NCBI GenBank assembly: GCA_947459855.1
Contig: CANHFL010000056.1
Coordinates: forward strand, 1-6,879
Direction of reading: 5' to 3'
From: Planctomycetaceae bacterium
GTDB lineage: Bacteria; Planctomycetota; Phycisphaerae; Phycisphaerales; SM1A02
Length of the DNA stretch: 6,879 bases
Every line of letters begins with the position of its first letter. Position 1 is the first letter of the stretch. Shown one piece after another: positions 1 through 4,302 of the stretch. Below the pieces are notes generated by a model. That model saw only the letters and a list, made by a program, of their open reading frames with translations. It had not been told where the DNA came from and searched no databases. The position numbers were made by a program, and so were the translations under genes.

Positions 1-1
1 C

Positions 2-634
2 CAGCGCGTGCGCTGGACGGTCTGGTCCGGCGCGGCGCTGGCGGTGGTTGGGCTCTTCTTCCTGAGCCTCTACGACCCCGCGTCGGGTCGCATCGAGCTG
101 GGCAGCGGCGACGCCTGGGTGCTGGCCTGCGCCTTCGCGTGGTCGGTCCACGTGCAGGTGATCGGCTGGGCCGCGCCGGACGCGGACGCGTTCGTGATCA
201 GCGCGCTGCAGTTCGGCGTGACGGGCGTCACGTGCCTGGTCGGCGCGGTGGTGCTGTCCACGGCGTTCGGCGGCCACGAGTGGGGCGCGCGCGAGGCGTT
301 CCGCTGGGACGGCTTCACGGCCGCGCTGGGCCCGCTGGCGTACGCGACCGTGCTCTCGACCTGCGTGGCCTTCACGCTGCAGGTGGTGGCGCAGGCCAGC
401 GCGCCGCCGGCGCATGCAGCCATCCTCCTGAGCCTGGAGAGCGTCTTCAGCGCGCTGGCCGAGGCCGCCGTGCTGCTCCTGGGCTGGACCACGATCGGCG
501 CCCCGATGACCGGCTGGAAGCTGCTCGGCTGCGCGCTGATGTTCGCGGGCGTGGTGGTCAGCCAGCTGCGGCTGGGGGGCGGGCGGCGGGACGCGGTGCC
601 CGGCGCCACGGCGCCCGGCGGGTCCGTGGCCTGA
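2..634 (+). CDS. EamA/DMT-family transporter, C-terminal part
   Basis: Inner-membrane carrier of the drug/metabolite transporter superfamily; the substrate cannot be told from sequence. The frame is open from the window edge, so the true start lies upstream, and a GTG at position 8 is unlikely to be the start. About 210 residues remain, with around six hydrophobic segments: GAALAVVGLFFLSLY, AWVLACAFAWSVHVQV, FVISALQFGVTGVTCLVGAV, the PLAYATVLSTCVAFTLQVVA stretch, the HAAILLSLESVFSALAEAAV stretch and LLGCALMFAGVVVSQL. This is the layout of the second EamA repeat, in which a conserved Leu-Glu-(Pro/Ser)-Val-Phe-(Ala/Ser)-Ala-Leu signature falls near the end; here it reads LESVF, with Ser in place of the usual Pro. 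The tail after the last segment is Gly/Ala-rich and polar, consistent with a cytosolic C-terminus. The stop is 25 bp before the next gene, which has its own promoter-like box, so the two need not be co-transcribed. Confidence 0.88.
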   Translation, partial: QRVRWTVWSGAALAVVGLFFLSLYDPASGRIELGSGDAWVLACAFAWSVHVQVIGWAAPDADAFVISALQFGVTGVTCLVGAVVLSTAFGGHEWGAREAFRWDGFTAALGPLAYATVLSTCVAFTLQVVAQASAPPAHAAILLSLESVFSALAEAAVLLLGWTTIGAPMTGWKLLGCALMFAGVVVSQLRLGGGRRDAVPGATAPGGSVA

Positions 635-644
635 CGCCGGCTCC

Positions 645-650
645 TATACT
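645..650 (+). promoter_or_regulatory. -10 box (TATACT) of the 83-aa gene
   Basis: TATACT matches the sigma-70 -10 consensus at five of six positions and ends 9 nt before the ATG at 660. With a start of transcription about 7 nt downstream, the mRNA would begin within a few bases of the ATG. There is no purine-rich SD sequence between box and start. No convincing -35 hexamer is visible 16-18 bp upstream. Confidence 0.55.
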
Positions 651-659
651 CCGCGTCCC

Positions 660-911
660 ATGGCCCTCGAGACGACCGCCTTCGCCCCCGGCACCCGCGT
701 GCGCGTCACGCAGCAGATCCCCGCTGTCCGCCGCACCGCCAGCACGACGGTTGAGGGCACCGTGGTCCGCTACCGCCAGTCGAAGACCGGCAGCTGGTTC
801 GCCCACGGCCTGCACGACAAGCTCTGGCTGGACCGGTTGGAGCTGCGCAAGGACGACGGCGAGGTCGTGGTGCTGAACCTCGACCAGTACTCGGTCGTCC
901 AGAGCGCCTGA
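660..911 (+). CDS. Small conserved beta-rich protein (83 aa), function unknown
   Basis: A small, probably cytosolic protein with no signal peptide or membrane segment. The sequence alternates short hydrophobic strands with turns: TRVRVTQQIP (12-21), TTVEGTVVRYRQ (29-40), then KTGSWFAHG (42-50) and DKLWLDRLELRKDDGE (53-68), then VVVLNLDQYSVV (69-80). This looks like a small SH3-like or KOW-like barrel, an inference from pattern only. The segments around KTGSWFAHG and DKLWLDRLELRKDDGE resemble a family of short hypothetical proteins that I recall from planctomycetes and some proteobacteria; I know of no assigned function. The ATG at 660 is chosen because it follows a -10 box closely and the whole conserved-looking part lies downstream. 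Codon third positions are strongly G/C, as in the neighbours, supporting real coding. It converges on the M16-like gene, with a palindromic terminator between them. Confidence 0.82.
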   Translation: MALETTAFAPGTRVRVTQQIPAVRRTASTTVEGTVVRYRQSKTGSWFAHGLHDKLWLDRLELRKDDGEVVVLNLDQYSVVQSA

Positions 912-916
912 AATTG

Positions 917-936
917 GGTTCGGGATATCCCGAACC
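917..936. terminator. Perfect 20-bp palindrome between convergent genes
   Basis: The arms GGTTCGGGAT / ATCCCGAACC are exact reverse complements with no spacer, giving a 10-bp stem at most (8 bp with a minimal 4-nt loop). It starts 5 bp after the stop of the 83-aa gene and shares one base with the TAG stop of the M16-like gene on the other strand. Short T-runs follow on each strand (TATTTCC on +, CAATTTC on -), so it can serve as a bidirectional intrinsic terminator, though the T-tracts are weak. Confidence 0.65.
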
Positions 937-2177
937 TATTTCCCCGCCGGCTCCACCGTCACCCGCGTCATCTTGGATCGCCAGGCCTCGCCCAGCTCGC
1001 GGCCGATGTAGTCGTTGACGCAGGCCACGGACAGGCGCTCGAAGCCGGCCGCGCTCTCGGCCAGGTCCATCGGGCGGCCGATCCGGTGCACCTGGCTGGC
1101 GATCGCCATGGCGCGGGCCGACGAGCTTTCGCCGCTCATCACCAGGCCGCTCTTCGCGCCGATCAGCGCGTCGGCGAATTCCTGCGCGGTGATGCCCTGC
1201 TGCAGGCGCTCCAGCTCGCGCTGGATGCACTCCAGCGTGGTGGGAGCGCGCTCATGCGTGCTGCCCGCGTAGATCTGCACCAGGCCCGATTCCTTGCCCA
1301 GCGCCGTGCTGGCGCCAACGGAGTAGCACAGTCCGCGCTTCTCGCGGACCTCGGTGAACAGGCGGCTGCTGGTGGAGCCGCCCAGGACGCGGATGGCCAC
1401 CCGGTGGCGGTACGCGTCGGGCGAACGCTCGGGCGGCGCGTCAAGGCCGATCGCCAGGTGCGTCTGCTGCGTCTCCATGGGCACGCGGTGGATGCCGCGC
1501 TGCGCAGGGGCGGATTCCCTGGGCTCGGGGGTGGCGCCGGTCCAGCCCTCCAGCAGGCGGTCGAAGAGGTCCCGTGCGCGCTCGGGCTCGATGTCGCCCG
1601 CCACGCCGATGATCGTCCCCCCCGGCAGGGCGCGGCGGGCCCAGGCCATGCGGATGCCGTCCGCCGTCAGCGCCTCCAGGCCTTCCTTGGTGCCGTGGCC
1701 GCTGCGGTTGAAGGGTGCGGGCAGCGCGAATTCGCGCAGCTTCAGGCCCACCAGGTGCTGGGGTTCGTCCTGCAGCCCGGCCAGCGACTGCAGTGCCAGC
1801 GCGCGCACGGCGTCCAGCGATTCGGCCTCCAGGCGCGGTTCGCGCACCATCAGGCCGAAAAGCCGCATGGCTTCCTCGAAGCGGTCGCCCAGGCAGAGGG
1901 TCGTCAGCACCAGGTGGTGCACGGCCGCGGTGCCGTGGCGCTGCGCGCCCAGCGCGTCGAAGCGGTCGCTCAGCTCGCGGCTGCTGTACGGCCCGGCACC
2001 GCGCAGGACCAGTTCGGACAGGATGGTCGACTCGCCCTCGCCGGCCGCACCGGCGGGGTCGCCGGAGGAGCCCACGGGCAGCATCCACGCGGCGGCGCAG
2101 CTGCGGGTCCCGGGCATGCGTTCCACGGCCAGGCGGGCGCCGCAGCGGAGCGTGAAGAGCTGGAGGTCGGCGGGCAT
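936..2177 (-). CDS. M16-family (insulinase-like) protein, zinc motif lost
   Basis: A 413-aa protein with the two-half architecture and length of M16B peptidases (processing-protease type). The N-terminal half should carry HxxEH followed by a hydrophobic stretch and a (K/R)GT-like turn. Here the aligned region, residues 47-61, reads GEGESTILSELVLRG, so both zinc-binding His residues and the catalytic Glu are replaced (TILSE at 51-55). The C-terminal half keeps the family's R/Y signature: LFTEVREKRGLCYSVGAS at about 273-290, with R278 and Y285 six residues apart. Known M16 heterodimers, such as mitochondrial processing peptidase and the Sphingomonas SPH2681/SPH2682 pair, combine one HxxEH subunit with one R/Y subunit. 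I infer that this is a non-catalytic partner or a repurposed fold; no HxxEH partner is in the window. There is no signal peptide, so it is probably cytosolic. The ATG at 2177 follows a TAGCCT box by 7 nt. dapB ends 42 bp upstream on the same strand, so some read-through is possible. Confidence 0.85.
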   Translation of the reverse strand: MPADLQLFTLRCGARLAVERMPGTRSCAAAWMLPVGSSGDPAGAAGEGESTILSELVLRGAGPYSSRELSDRFDALGAQRHGTAAVHHLVLTTLCLGDRFEEAMRLFGLMVREPRLEAESLDAVRALALQSLAGLQDEPQHLVGLKLREFALPAPFNRSGHGTKEGLEALTADGIRMAWARRALPGGTIIGVAGDIEPERARDLFDRLLEGWTGATPEPRESAPAQRGIHRVPMETQQTHLAIGLDAPPERSPDAYRHRVAIRVLGGSTSSRLFTEVREKRGLCYSVGASTALGKESGLVQIYAGSTHERAPTTLECIQRELERLQQGITAQEFADALIGAKSGLVMSGESSSARAMAIASQVHRIGRPMDLAESAAGFERLSVACVNDYIGRELGEAWRSKMTRVTVEPAGK

Positions 2178-2184
2178 CGGATGC

Positions 2185-2190
2185 AGGCTA
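2185..2190 (-). promoter_or_regulatory. -10-like box (TAGCCT) of the M16-like gene
   Basis: Read on the minus strand, TAGCCT keeps the TAnnnT core and ends 7 nt before the ATG at 2177. No SD sequence lies between. This is the same layout as upstream of four other genes here. No clear -35 box is seen, and the hexamer alone is a weak signal. Confidence 0.35.
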
Positions 2191-2219
2191 GCAGGGGGGG
2201 TGCGCGGAAACGCGAGCGG

Positions 2220-2978
2220 TCATGCGCCGCCGTGCGCGAAGTCGGCGAACCACTCGTCGGCGGTGTGCATGCCGGGCGCCTGGCCGGCCAGCCAGCGCGC
2301 CATGCGCAGGGCGCCAAGGGCGAAGAGGTCGCGGCTGGTGGCGCGGTGCGCGACCGTCACGCGTTCGCCGGCGCCGCTGAAGACGACCTCGTGGTCGCCG
2401 ACCACGTCCCCGGCCCGGATCGCGTGGATTCGGCTGGAATCAAGGGGTTTCCGCAGCCCTCGGCCGACGGCCTCGGCCAGGCTCTTCGCGGTGCCGCTGG
2501 GCGCGTCCAGCTTGCGGGTGTGGTGGGTCTCGACGATGTCGACGTCGAAGCCGGGCAGCAGCCGGGCGGCCTCCTCGGCCAGGCGCCGGGTGACCGCGAC
2601 GCCCAGCGACGTGTTGGGGGCGATCATCACGGGGATCCCCGCGGCACTGCGGGCGACCGTGTCGCGCGTGGCCGCCGAGAGACCGGTGGTGCCGACCAGA
2701 AGGGCCGCGCCCAGCTGCGCGGCCAGCGCCGAGGCCCGCAGCGCGCCTTCGTCGCTCGAGAAGTCGACGATCGCGTCGATCTCGCCGCCGCGGAGCGTGC
2801 ACTCGTCATCGCGGTCCAGGGCCAGCACCACGTGGTGCCCCGGTTCCTGCCCCGCGCATGCGACGATGCGCTGTCCCATGCGCCCGAGTGCGCCGTGGAC
2901 CAGCAACCGGAGGTCGCGATCGCGCCCGGATGCGGTGTCGGCGGCACGATCTGCACGGTGGTCGATGGGCGATGGCAT
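2220..2978 (-). CDS. dapB: 4-hydroxy-tetrahydrodipicolinate reductase
   Basis: Cytosolic enzyme that reduces the dihydrodipicolinate-level intermediate with NAD(P)H in the diaminopimelate/lysine pathway. At 252 aa it has normal family length. Motifs appear in the expected order: the Rossmann nucleotide loop VHGALGRMG (27-35), DAIVDFSS (68-75), LVGTTGLS (94-101), APNTSLGVAV (120-129) and the substrate/catalytic signature HHTRKLDAPSGTA (152-164). In the last, H152 and K156 correspond to the catalytic His and Lys known from the E. coli enzyme. About 22 polar residues (MPSPIDHRADRAAD...) precede the Rossmann fold, longer than in many homologues; no later start codon would remove them. The ATG at 2978 is preferred because a CACAAT box ends 7 nt before it. 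An in-frame ATG at 2987 overlaps that box and would add three residues. The gene is divergent from the lysine-rich microprotein gene and is followed by the M16-like gene. No lysine riboswitch is apparent upstream. Confidence 0.95.
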   Translation of the reverse strand: MPSPIDHRADRAADTASGRDRDLRLLVHGALGRMGQRIVACAGQEPGHHVVLALDRDDECTLRGGEIDAIVDFSSDEGALRASALAAQLGAALLVGTTGLSAATRDTVARSAAGIPVMIAPNTSLGVAVTRRLAEEAARLLPGFDVDIVETHHTRKLDAPSGTAKSLAEAVGRGLRKPLDSSRIHAIRAGDVVGDHEVVFSGAGERVTVAHRATSRDLFALGALRMARWLAGQAPGMHTADEWFADFAHGGA

Positions 2979-2985
2979 GGGCCGC

Positions 2986-2991
2986 ATTGTG
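2986..2991 (-). promoter_or_regulatory. -10-like box (CACAAT) of dapB
   Basis: On the minus strand, CACAAT matches TATAAT at four of six positions and is followed by GCGGCCC and then the ATG at 2978. No SD sequence is present. The short spacer closely resembles the GCGGCC spacer of the 138-aa gene. No clear -35 is visible. Confidence 0.4.
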
Positions 2992-3152
2992 TCGCGCGCA
3001 CGCGCGATCTGCACGGCATTTGCCGATGAATCCGCGCATCGCGACGTTTTGCAGGCGCGGCCATAGCGCACCCGGTTGACGTCACAAGGGCGCCCCGGAA
3101 GAAATCCAGAAAAATTCCATTCAACCCCCTTCCCACCCCGTGCCGATAAAGG
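2992..3152. other. Intergenic region between dapB and the microprotein gene
   Basis: No gene is seen here. The part from about 3072 is visibly less GC-rich than its surroundings. It contains TTGACG at 3076-3081, a possible -35, within the 8-bp palindrome TGACGTCA (3077-3084); AGAAAT at 3100-3105 could be a weak matching -10. A second -10 candidate is GATAAA at 3145-3150, which would place the start of transcription near 3157. I cannot decide between them. Confidence 0.4.
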
Positions 3153-3237
3153 TACTACTAGTAGGTGAGCAGAGGCTTTGTTACGCGGGCCTCAGTTCTC
3201 TCCGACACCTCCAGCGTAACTTAAGGGAGCCACACCC
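3153..3237 (+). promoter_or_regulatory. Potentially structured 5' leader of the microprotein mRNA
   Basis: Several complementary segments lie before the microprotein start. They are a perfect 10-bp palindrome CTACTAGTAG (3155-3164), AGGTG (3163-3167) with CACCT (3206-3210), GAGGC (3172-3176) with GCCTC (3189-3193), and GTTACGC (3180-3186) with GCGTAAC (3214-3220). The second and third pairs nest. The fourth joins the loop of the inner hairpin to a segment just outside the outer stem, which is the topology of an H-type pseudoknot, and it ends 2 nt before the SD sequence at 3223. It matches no riboswitch class I can name, and the stems are short, so this is a candidate only. Confidence 0.35.
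3223..3229 (+). promoter_or_regulatory. Shine-Dalgarno sequence of the microprotein gene
   Basis: AAGGGAG ends 8 nt before the ATG at 3238, good SD spacing. It supports translation of the very short frame that follows and contrasts with the SD-less starts of five other genes in the window. Confidence 0.65.
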
Positions 3238-3312
3238 ATGGCCAAGAAGAAGAAGGCTGCCAAGAAGGCCGCCAAGAAGACCGCGAAGAAGACCGCCAAG
3301 AAGAGCAAGTAA
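3238..3312 (+). CDS. Lysine-rich microprotein (24 aa), histone-H1-tail-like
   Basis: A complete frame of 24 codons plus TAA. Thirteen residues are Lys, all encoded by AAG; the rest are Ala, Thr, one Ser and the initiator Met, with no acidic residue. After an opening Met-Ala and four Lys, it is built of four-residue units of the form KK(A/T)A, also visible as 12-bp imperfect DNA repeats. Such composition is typical of histone-H1-like tails that bind DNA or RNA by charge; here it stands alone with no globular part. Reality is supported by a good SD sequence 8 nt upstream and a strong intrinsic terminator beginning 20 bp after the stop, which together make a self-contained transcription unit. 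Likely roles (inference) are nucleoid or RNA binding. An alternative is a leader peptide for attenuation of the downstream ferredoxin gene, but no obvious antiterminator was found. The divergent neighbour is dapB (lysine synthesis), which is probably coincidental as the strands differ. Confidence 0.7.
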   Translation: MAKKKKAAKKAAKKTAKKTAKKSK

Positions 3313-3332
3313 GTCTTCGCGACCGGACAACA

Positions 3333-3370
3333 CCAGCAGGGCCGGCGCAAAGCCGGCCCTGTTGGTTTTT
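3333..3370 (+). terminator. Strong rho-independent terminator after the microprotein gene
   Basis: A 14-bp GC-rich stem, 3333-3346 with 3352-3365, has one G-U wobble (3336/3362), a 5-nt loop GCAAA and five T's at 3366-3370. It is the clearest intrinsic terminator in the window and separates the microprotein unit from the ferredoxin gene. Confidence 0.92.
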
Positions 3371-3375
3371 GCGGC

Positions 3376-3381
3376 TAGGAT
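3376..3381 (+). promoter_or_regulatory. Possible -10 box (TAGGAT) of the ferredoxin gene
   Basis: TAGGAT lies 5 bp after the preceding terminator's T-tract and 51 bp before the ATG at 3433. It is the same hexamer as before the ThuA-fusion gene. It would give a leader of about 45 nt that includes the SD sequence. No good -35 is seen; that position falls inside the terminator stem. Confidence 0.4.
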
Positions 3382-3417
3382 TCCGCCCCACATCGGCGCC
3401 GACGGCGCCAGGCACAC

Positions 3418-3423
3418 GGAGGT
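3418..3423 (+). promoter_or_regulatory. Shine-Dalgarno sequence of the ferredoxin gene
   Basis: GGAGGT ends 9 nt before the ATG at 3433 and is a near-perfect SD sequence, fixing the start. Confidence 0.85.
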
Positions 3424-3432
3424 CCACAACAC

Positions 3433-3699
3433 ATGGCTCACATCATCGCGGAACCCTGCATCGGCACCAAGGACACGGCCTGCGTCGAGGTCTGCCCGGT
3501 CGATTGCATCCACCCCGGCAAGGGCGAGGGCGACCACGCCGGCGCCACGCAGCTCTTCATCGATCCCGACACCTGCATCGACTGCGGTCTCTGTGTCGAC
3601 GAGTGCCCGGTGCACGCGATCTACCCGCAGGAAGACCTGCCGGCGGAGTGGCAGAAGTACATCCAGATCAACGCCGACTTCTACAAGAACCGCAAGTGA
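3433..3699 (+). CDS. 7Fe (3Fe-4S/4Fe-4S) ferredoxin, Thermus/Bacillus type
   Basis: An 88-aa soluble electron carrier. Cysteines follow the seven-iron pattern: C9-x7-C17-x3-C21-Pro in the first motif and C48-x2-C51-x2-C54-x3-C58-Pro in the second (CIDCGLCVDECP). By analogy with Azotobacter ferredoxin I, C9, C17 and C58 would hold the 3Fe-4S cluster and C21, C48, C51 and C54 the 4Fe-4S cluster. The position of the missing fourth ligand of the first cluster is Thr12 (CIGT), as expected for a 3Fe cluster, and C25 matches the extra free Cys of the Azotobacter protein. The tail, with YPQEDLP and WQKYIQINADFY (about 64-84), resembles the short C-terminal helix of Thermus and Bacillus ferredoxins. 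It has its own SD sequence, a terminator on each side and a possible promoter, so it is likely a monocistronic housekeeping gene. No redox partner is encoded nearby. Confidence 0.95.
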   Translation: MAHIIAEPCIGTKDTACVEVCPVDCIHPGKGEGDHAGATQLFIDPDTCIDCGLCVDECPVHAIYPQEDLPAEWQKYIQINADFYKNRK

Positions 3700-3747
3700 C
3701 GGGAGCGCGCGGCGTCGGAGCCGCAGCGCCCCTGCTTGGAGTTCCTG

Positions 3748-3790
3748 AAACGACTGCGCGCCGCCTCACCGGGCGGCCCGCGGTCGTTTT
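3748..3790. terminator. Intrinsic terminator between ferredoxin and the 138-aa gene
   Basis: A long stem, 3748-3765 with 3772-3789, has one mismatch (3759/3778), one T-G wobble (3755/3782) and a 6-nt loop, and runs into TTTT on the + strand. Because the outer pairs are AAA/TTT, the minus strand also ends in TTT, so it can stop both convergent transcripts. It lies 49 bp after the ferredoxin stop and 45 bp past the stop of the minus-strand gene. Confidence 0.82.
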
Positions 3791-3834
3791 GCTTCGATGG
3801 GGCGGCGGGCAGGCAGCGGCGCGGCCGCACGGCG

Positions 3835-4251
3835 TCACTCGTCGCGGTGCTCGGACGGCTTGCTGACGCCGGCGGGCGCGTCGGGCTTCTCGGTCCAGTC
3901 GTTGGCGCGCGAGCCCAGGTTCAGCTCGCTGGGCATCGTCTTGCGGTAGCCCAGCTTGCGGATGATCTCCAGCACGTCGGTCCACGAGGGGAAGGTCTTG
4001 TGGTTCACGCGCTTGAAGGTGTCGATGGCCAGCAGGAACAGGTACTGCTCCCGGTTCATCTCGCCTTCCTCGGCGCTCTTGATGAAGTCCGTCAGGCGGC
4101 GGCCCGGGCCGCGGCGACGCTCCAGGTTGGAGGGCGAGGCCTCCTCGAGGTTCCGGCGGTCGAGCCCGCTGCGGCGGTCGACGACCTCGTTGCGGCGGGG
4201 ATCGTCGGGGCTCACGGGGGGCTCGTTGCCGGGGTGGTTCGCTTCGGACAT
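3835..4251 (-). CDS. Conserved Arg-rich protein of unknown function (138 aa)
   Basis: Function not recognised. The protein is hydrophilic with no signal peptide or membrane segment. Residues 1-24 are polar and probably disordered. Two copies of an Arg motif follow, DRRSGLDRR (25-33) and ERRRGPGRR (44-52), both of the form RRxGxxRR. A compact, probably helical domain comes next: LTDFIKSAEEGEMNREQYLF (53-72), then LLAIDTFKRVNHKTFPSWTD (73-92) and VLEIIRKLGYRKTMPSELNL (93-112), with a polar tail. The domain resembles hypothetical proteins I recall from Phycisphaerae. RRxGxxRR stretches also occur beside PilZ domains, but no PilZ domain is visible here. The Arg-rich half could bind nucleic acid or a phosphorylated ligand (inference). 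The ATG at 4251 is chosen because TACACT ends 6 nt upstream; the frame stays open further upstream, where an in-frame ATG at 4290 would place that box inside the gene. It is divergent from the ThuA-fusion gene, with 51 bp between the two starts. Confidence 0.8.
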   Translation of the reverse strand: MSEANHPGNEPPVSPDDPRRNEVVDRRSGLDRRNLEEASPSNLERRRGPGRRLTDFIKSAEEGEMNREQYLFLLAIDTFKRVNHKTFPSWTDVLEIIRKLGYRKTMPSELNLGSRANDWTEKPDAPAGVSKPSEHRDE

Positions 4252-4257
4252 GGCCGC

Positions 4258-4263
4258 AGTGTA
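4258..4263 (-). promoter_or_regulatory. -10 box (TACACT) of the 138-aa gene
   Basis: On the minus strand, TACACT has four of six matches to TATAAT including the TAnnnT core, and it ends 6 nt (GCGGCC) before the ATG at 4251. No SD sequence is present. A -35 at normal spacing would fall near 4281-4286, where nothing canonical is seen. Confidence 0.45.
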
Positions 4264-4290
4264 GTGCGCGCCGTCGCGTGGGCATCGCAT

Positions 4291-4296
4291 TAGGAT
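4291..4296 (+). promoter_or_regulatory. -10 box (TAGGAT) of the ThuA-fusion gene
   Basis: TAGGAT ends 6 nt (GCGGGC) before the ATG at 4303, mirroring the divergent promoter opposite. The internal AGGA could also act as a weak SD at suitable spacing, so this box is ambiguous. Its -35 zone would lie at about 4268-4273, next to the opposing -10 box. Confidence 0.45.
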
Positions 4297-4302
4297 GCGG
4301 GC

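Noticed and set aside
1086..3029. Very long plus-strand open frame (647 codons) across the M16-like gene and dapB
   Set aside because: It is antisense to two well-supported genes. The translation is low-complexity Gly/Ala/Arg/Gln-rich with no recognisable domain, as expected for shadow frames in GC-rich DNA.
3206..3212. CACCTCC in the leader, identical to the anti-SD end of 16S rRNA
   Set aside because: Seven bases can match by chance. It has only about 4 bp of complementarity to the nearby AAGGGAG, so SD masking by this segment is not convincing.
2979..3237. Lysine riboswitch upstream of dapB
   Set aside because: The dapB -10-like box is 7 nt from the ATG, leaving no room for an aptamer, and no lysine-riboswitch core was recognised on that strand.
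3238..3370. Attenuator controlling the ferredoxin gene through the Lys-rich peptide
   Set aside because: No alternative antiterminator pairing with the 3333-3370 hairpin was found, and the ferredoxin gene has its own SD and a possible promoter after the terminator. Kept only as an alternative.
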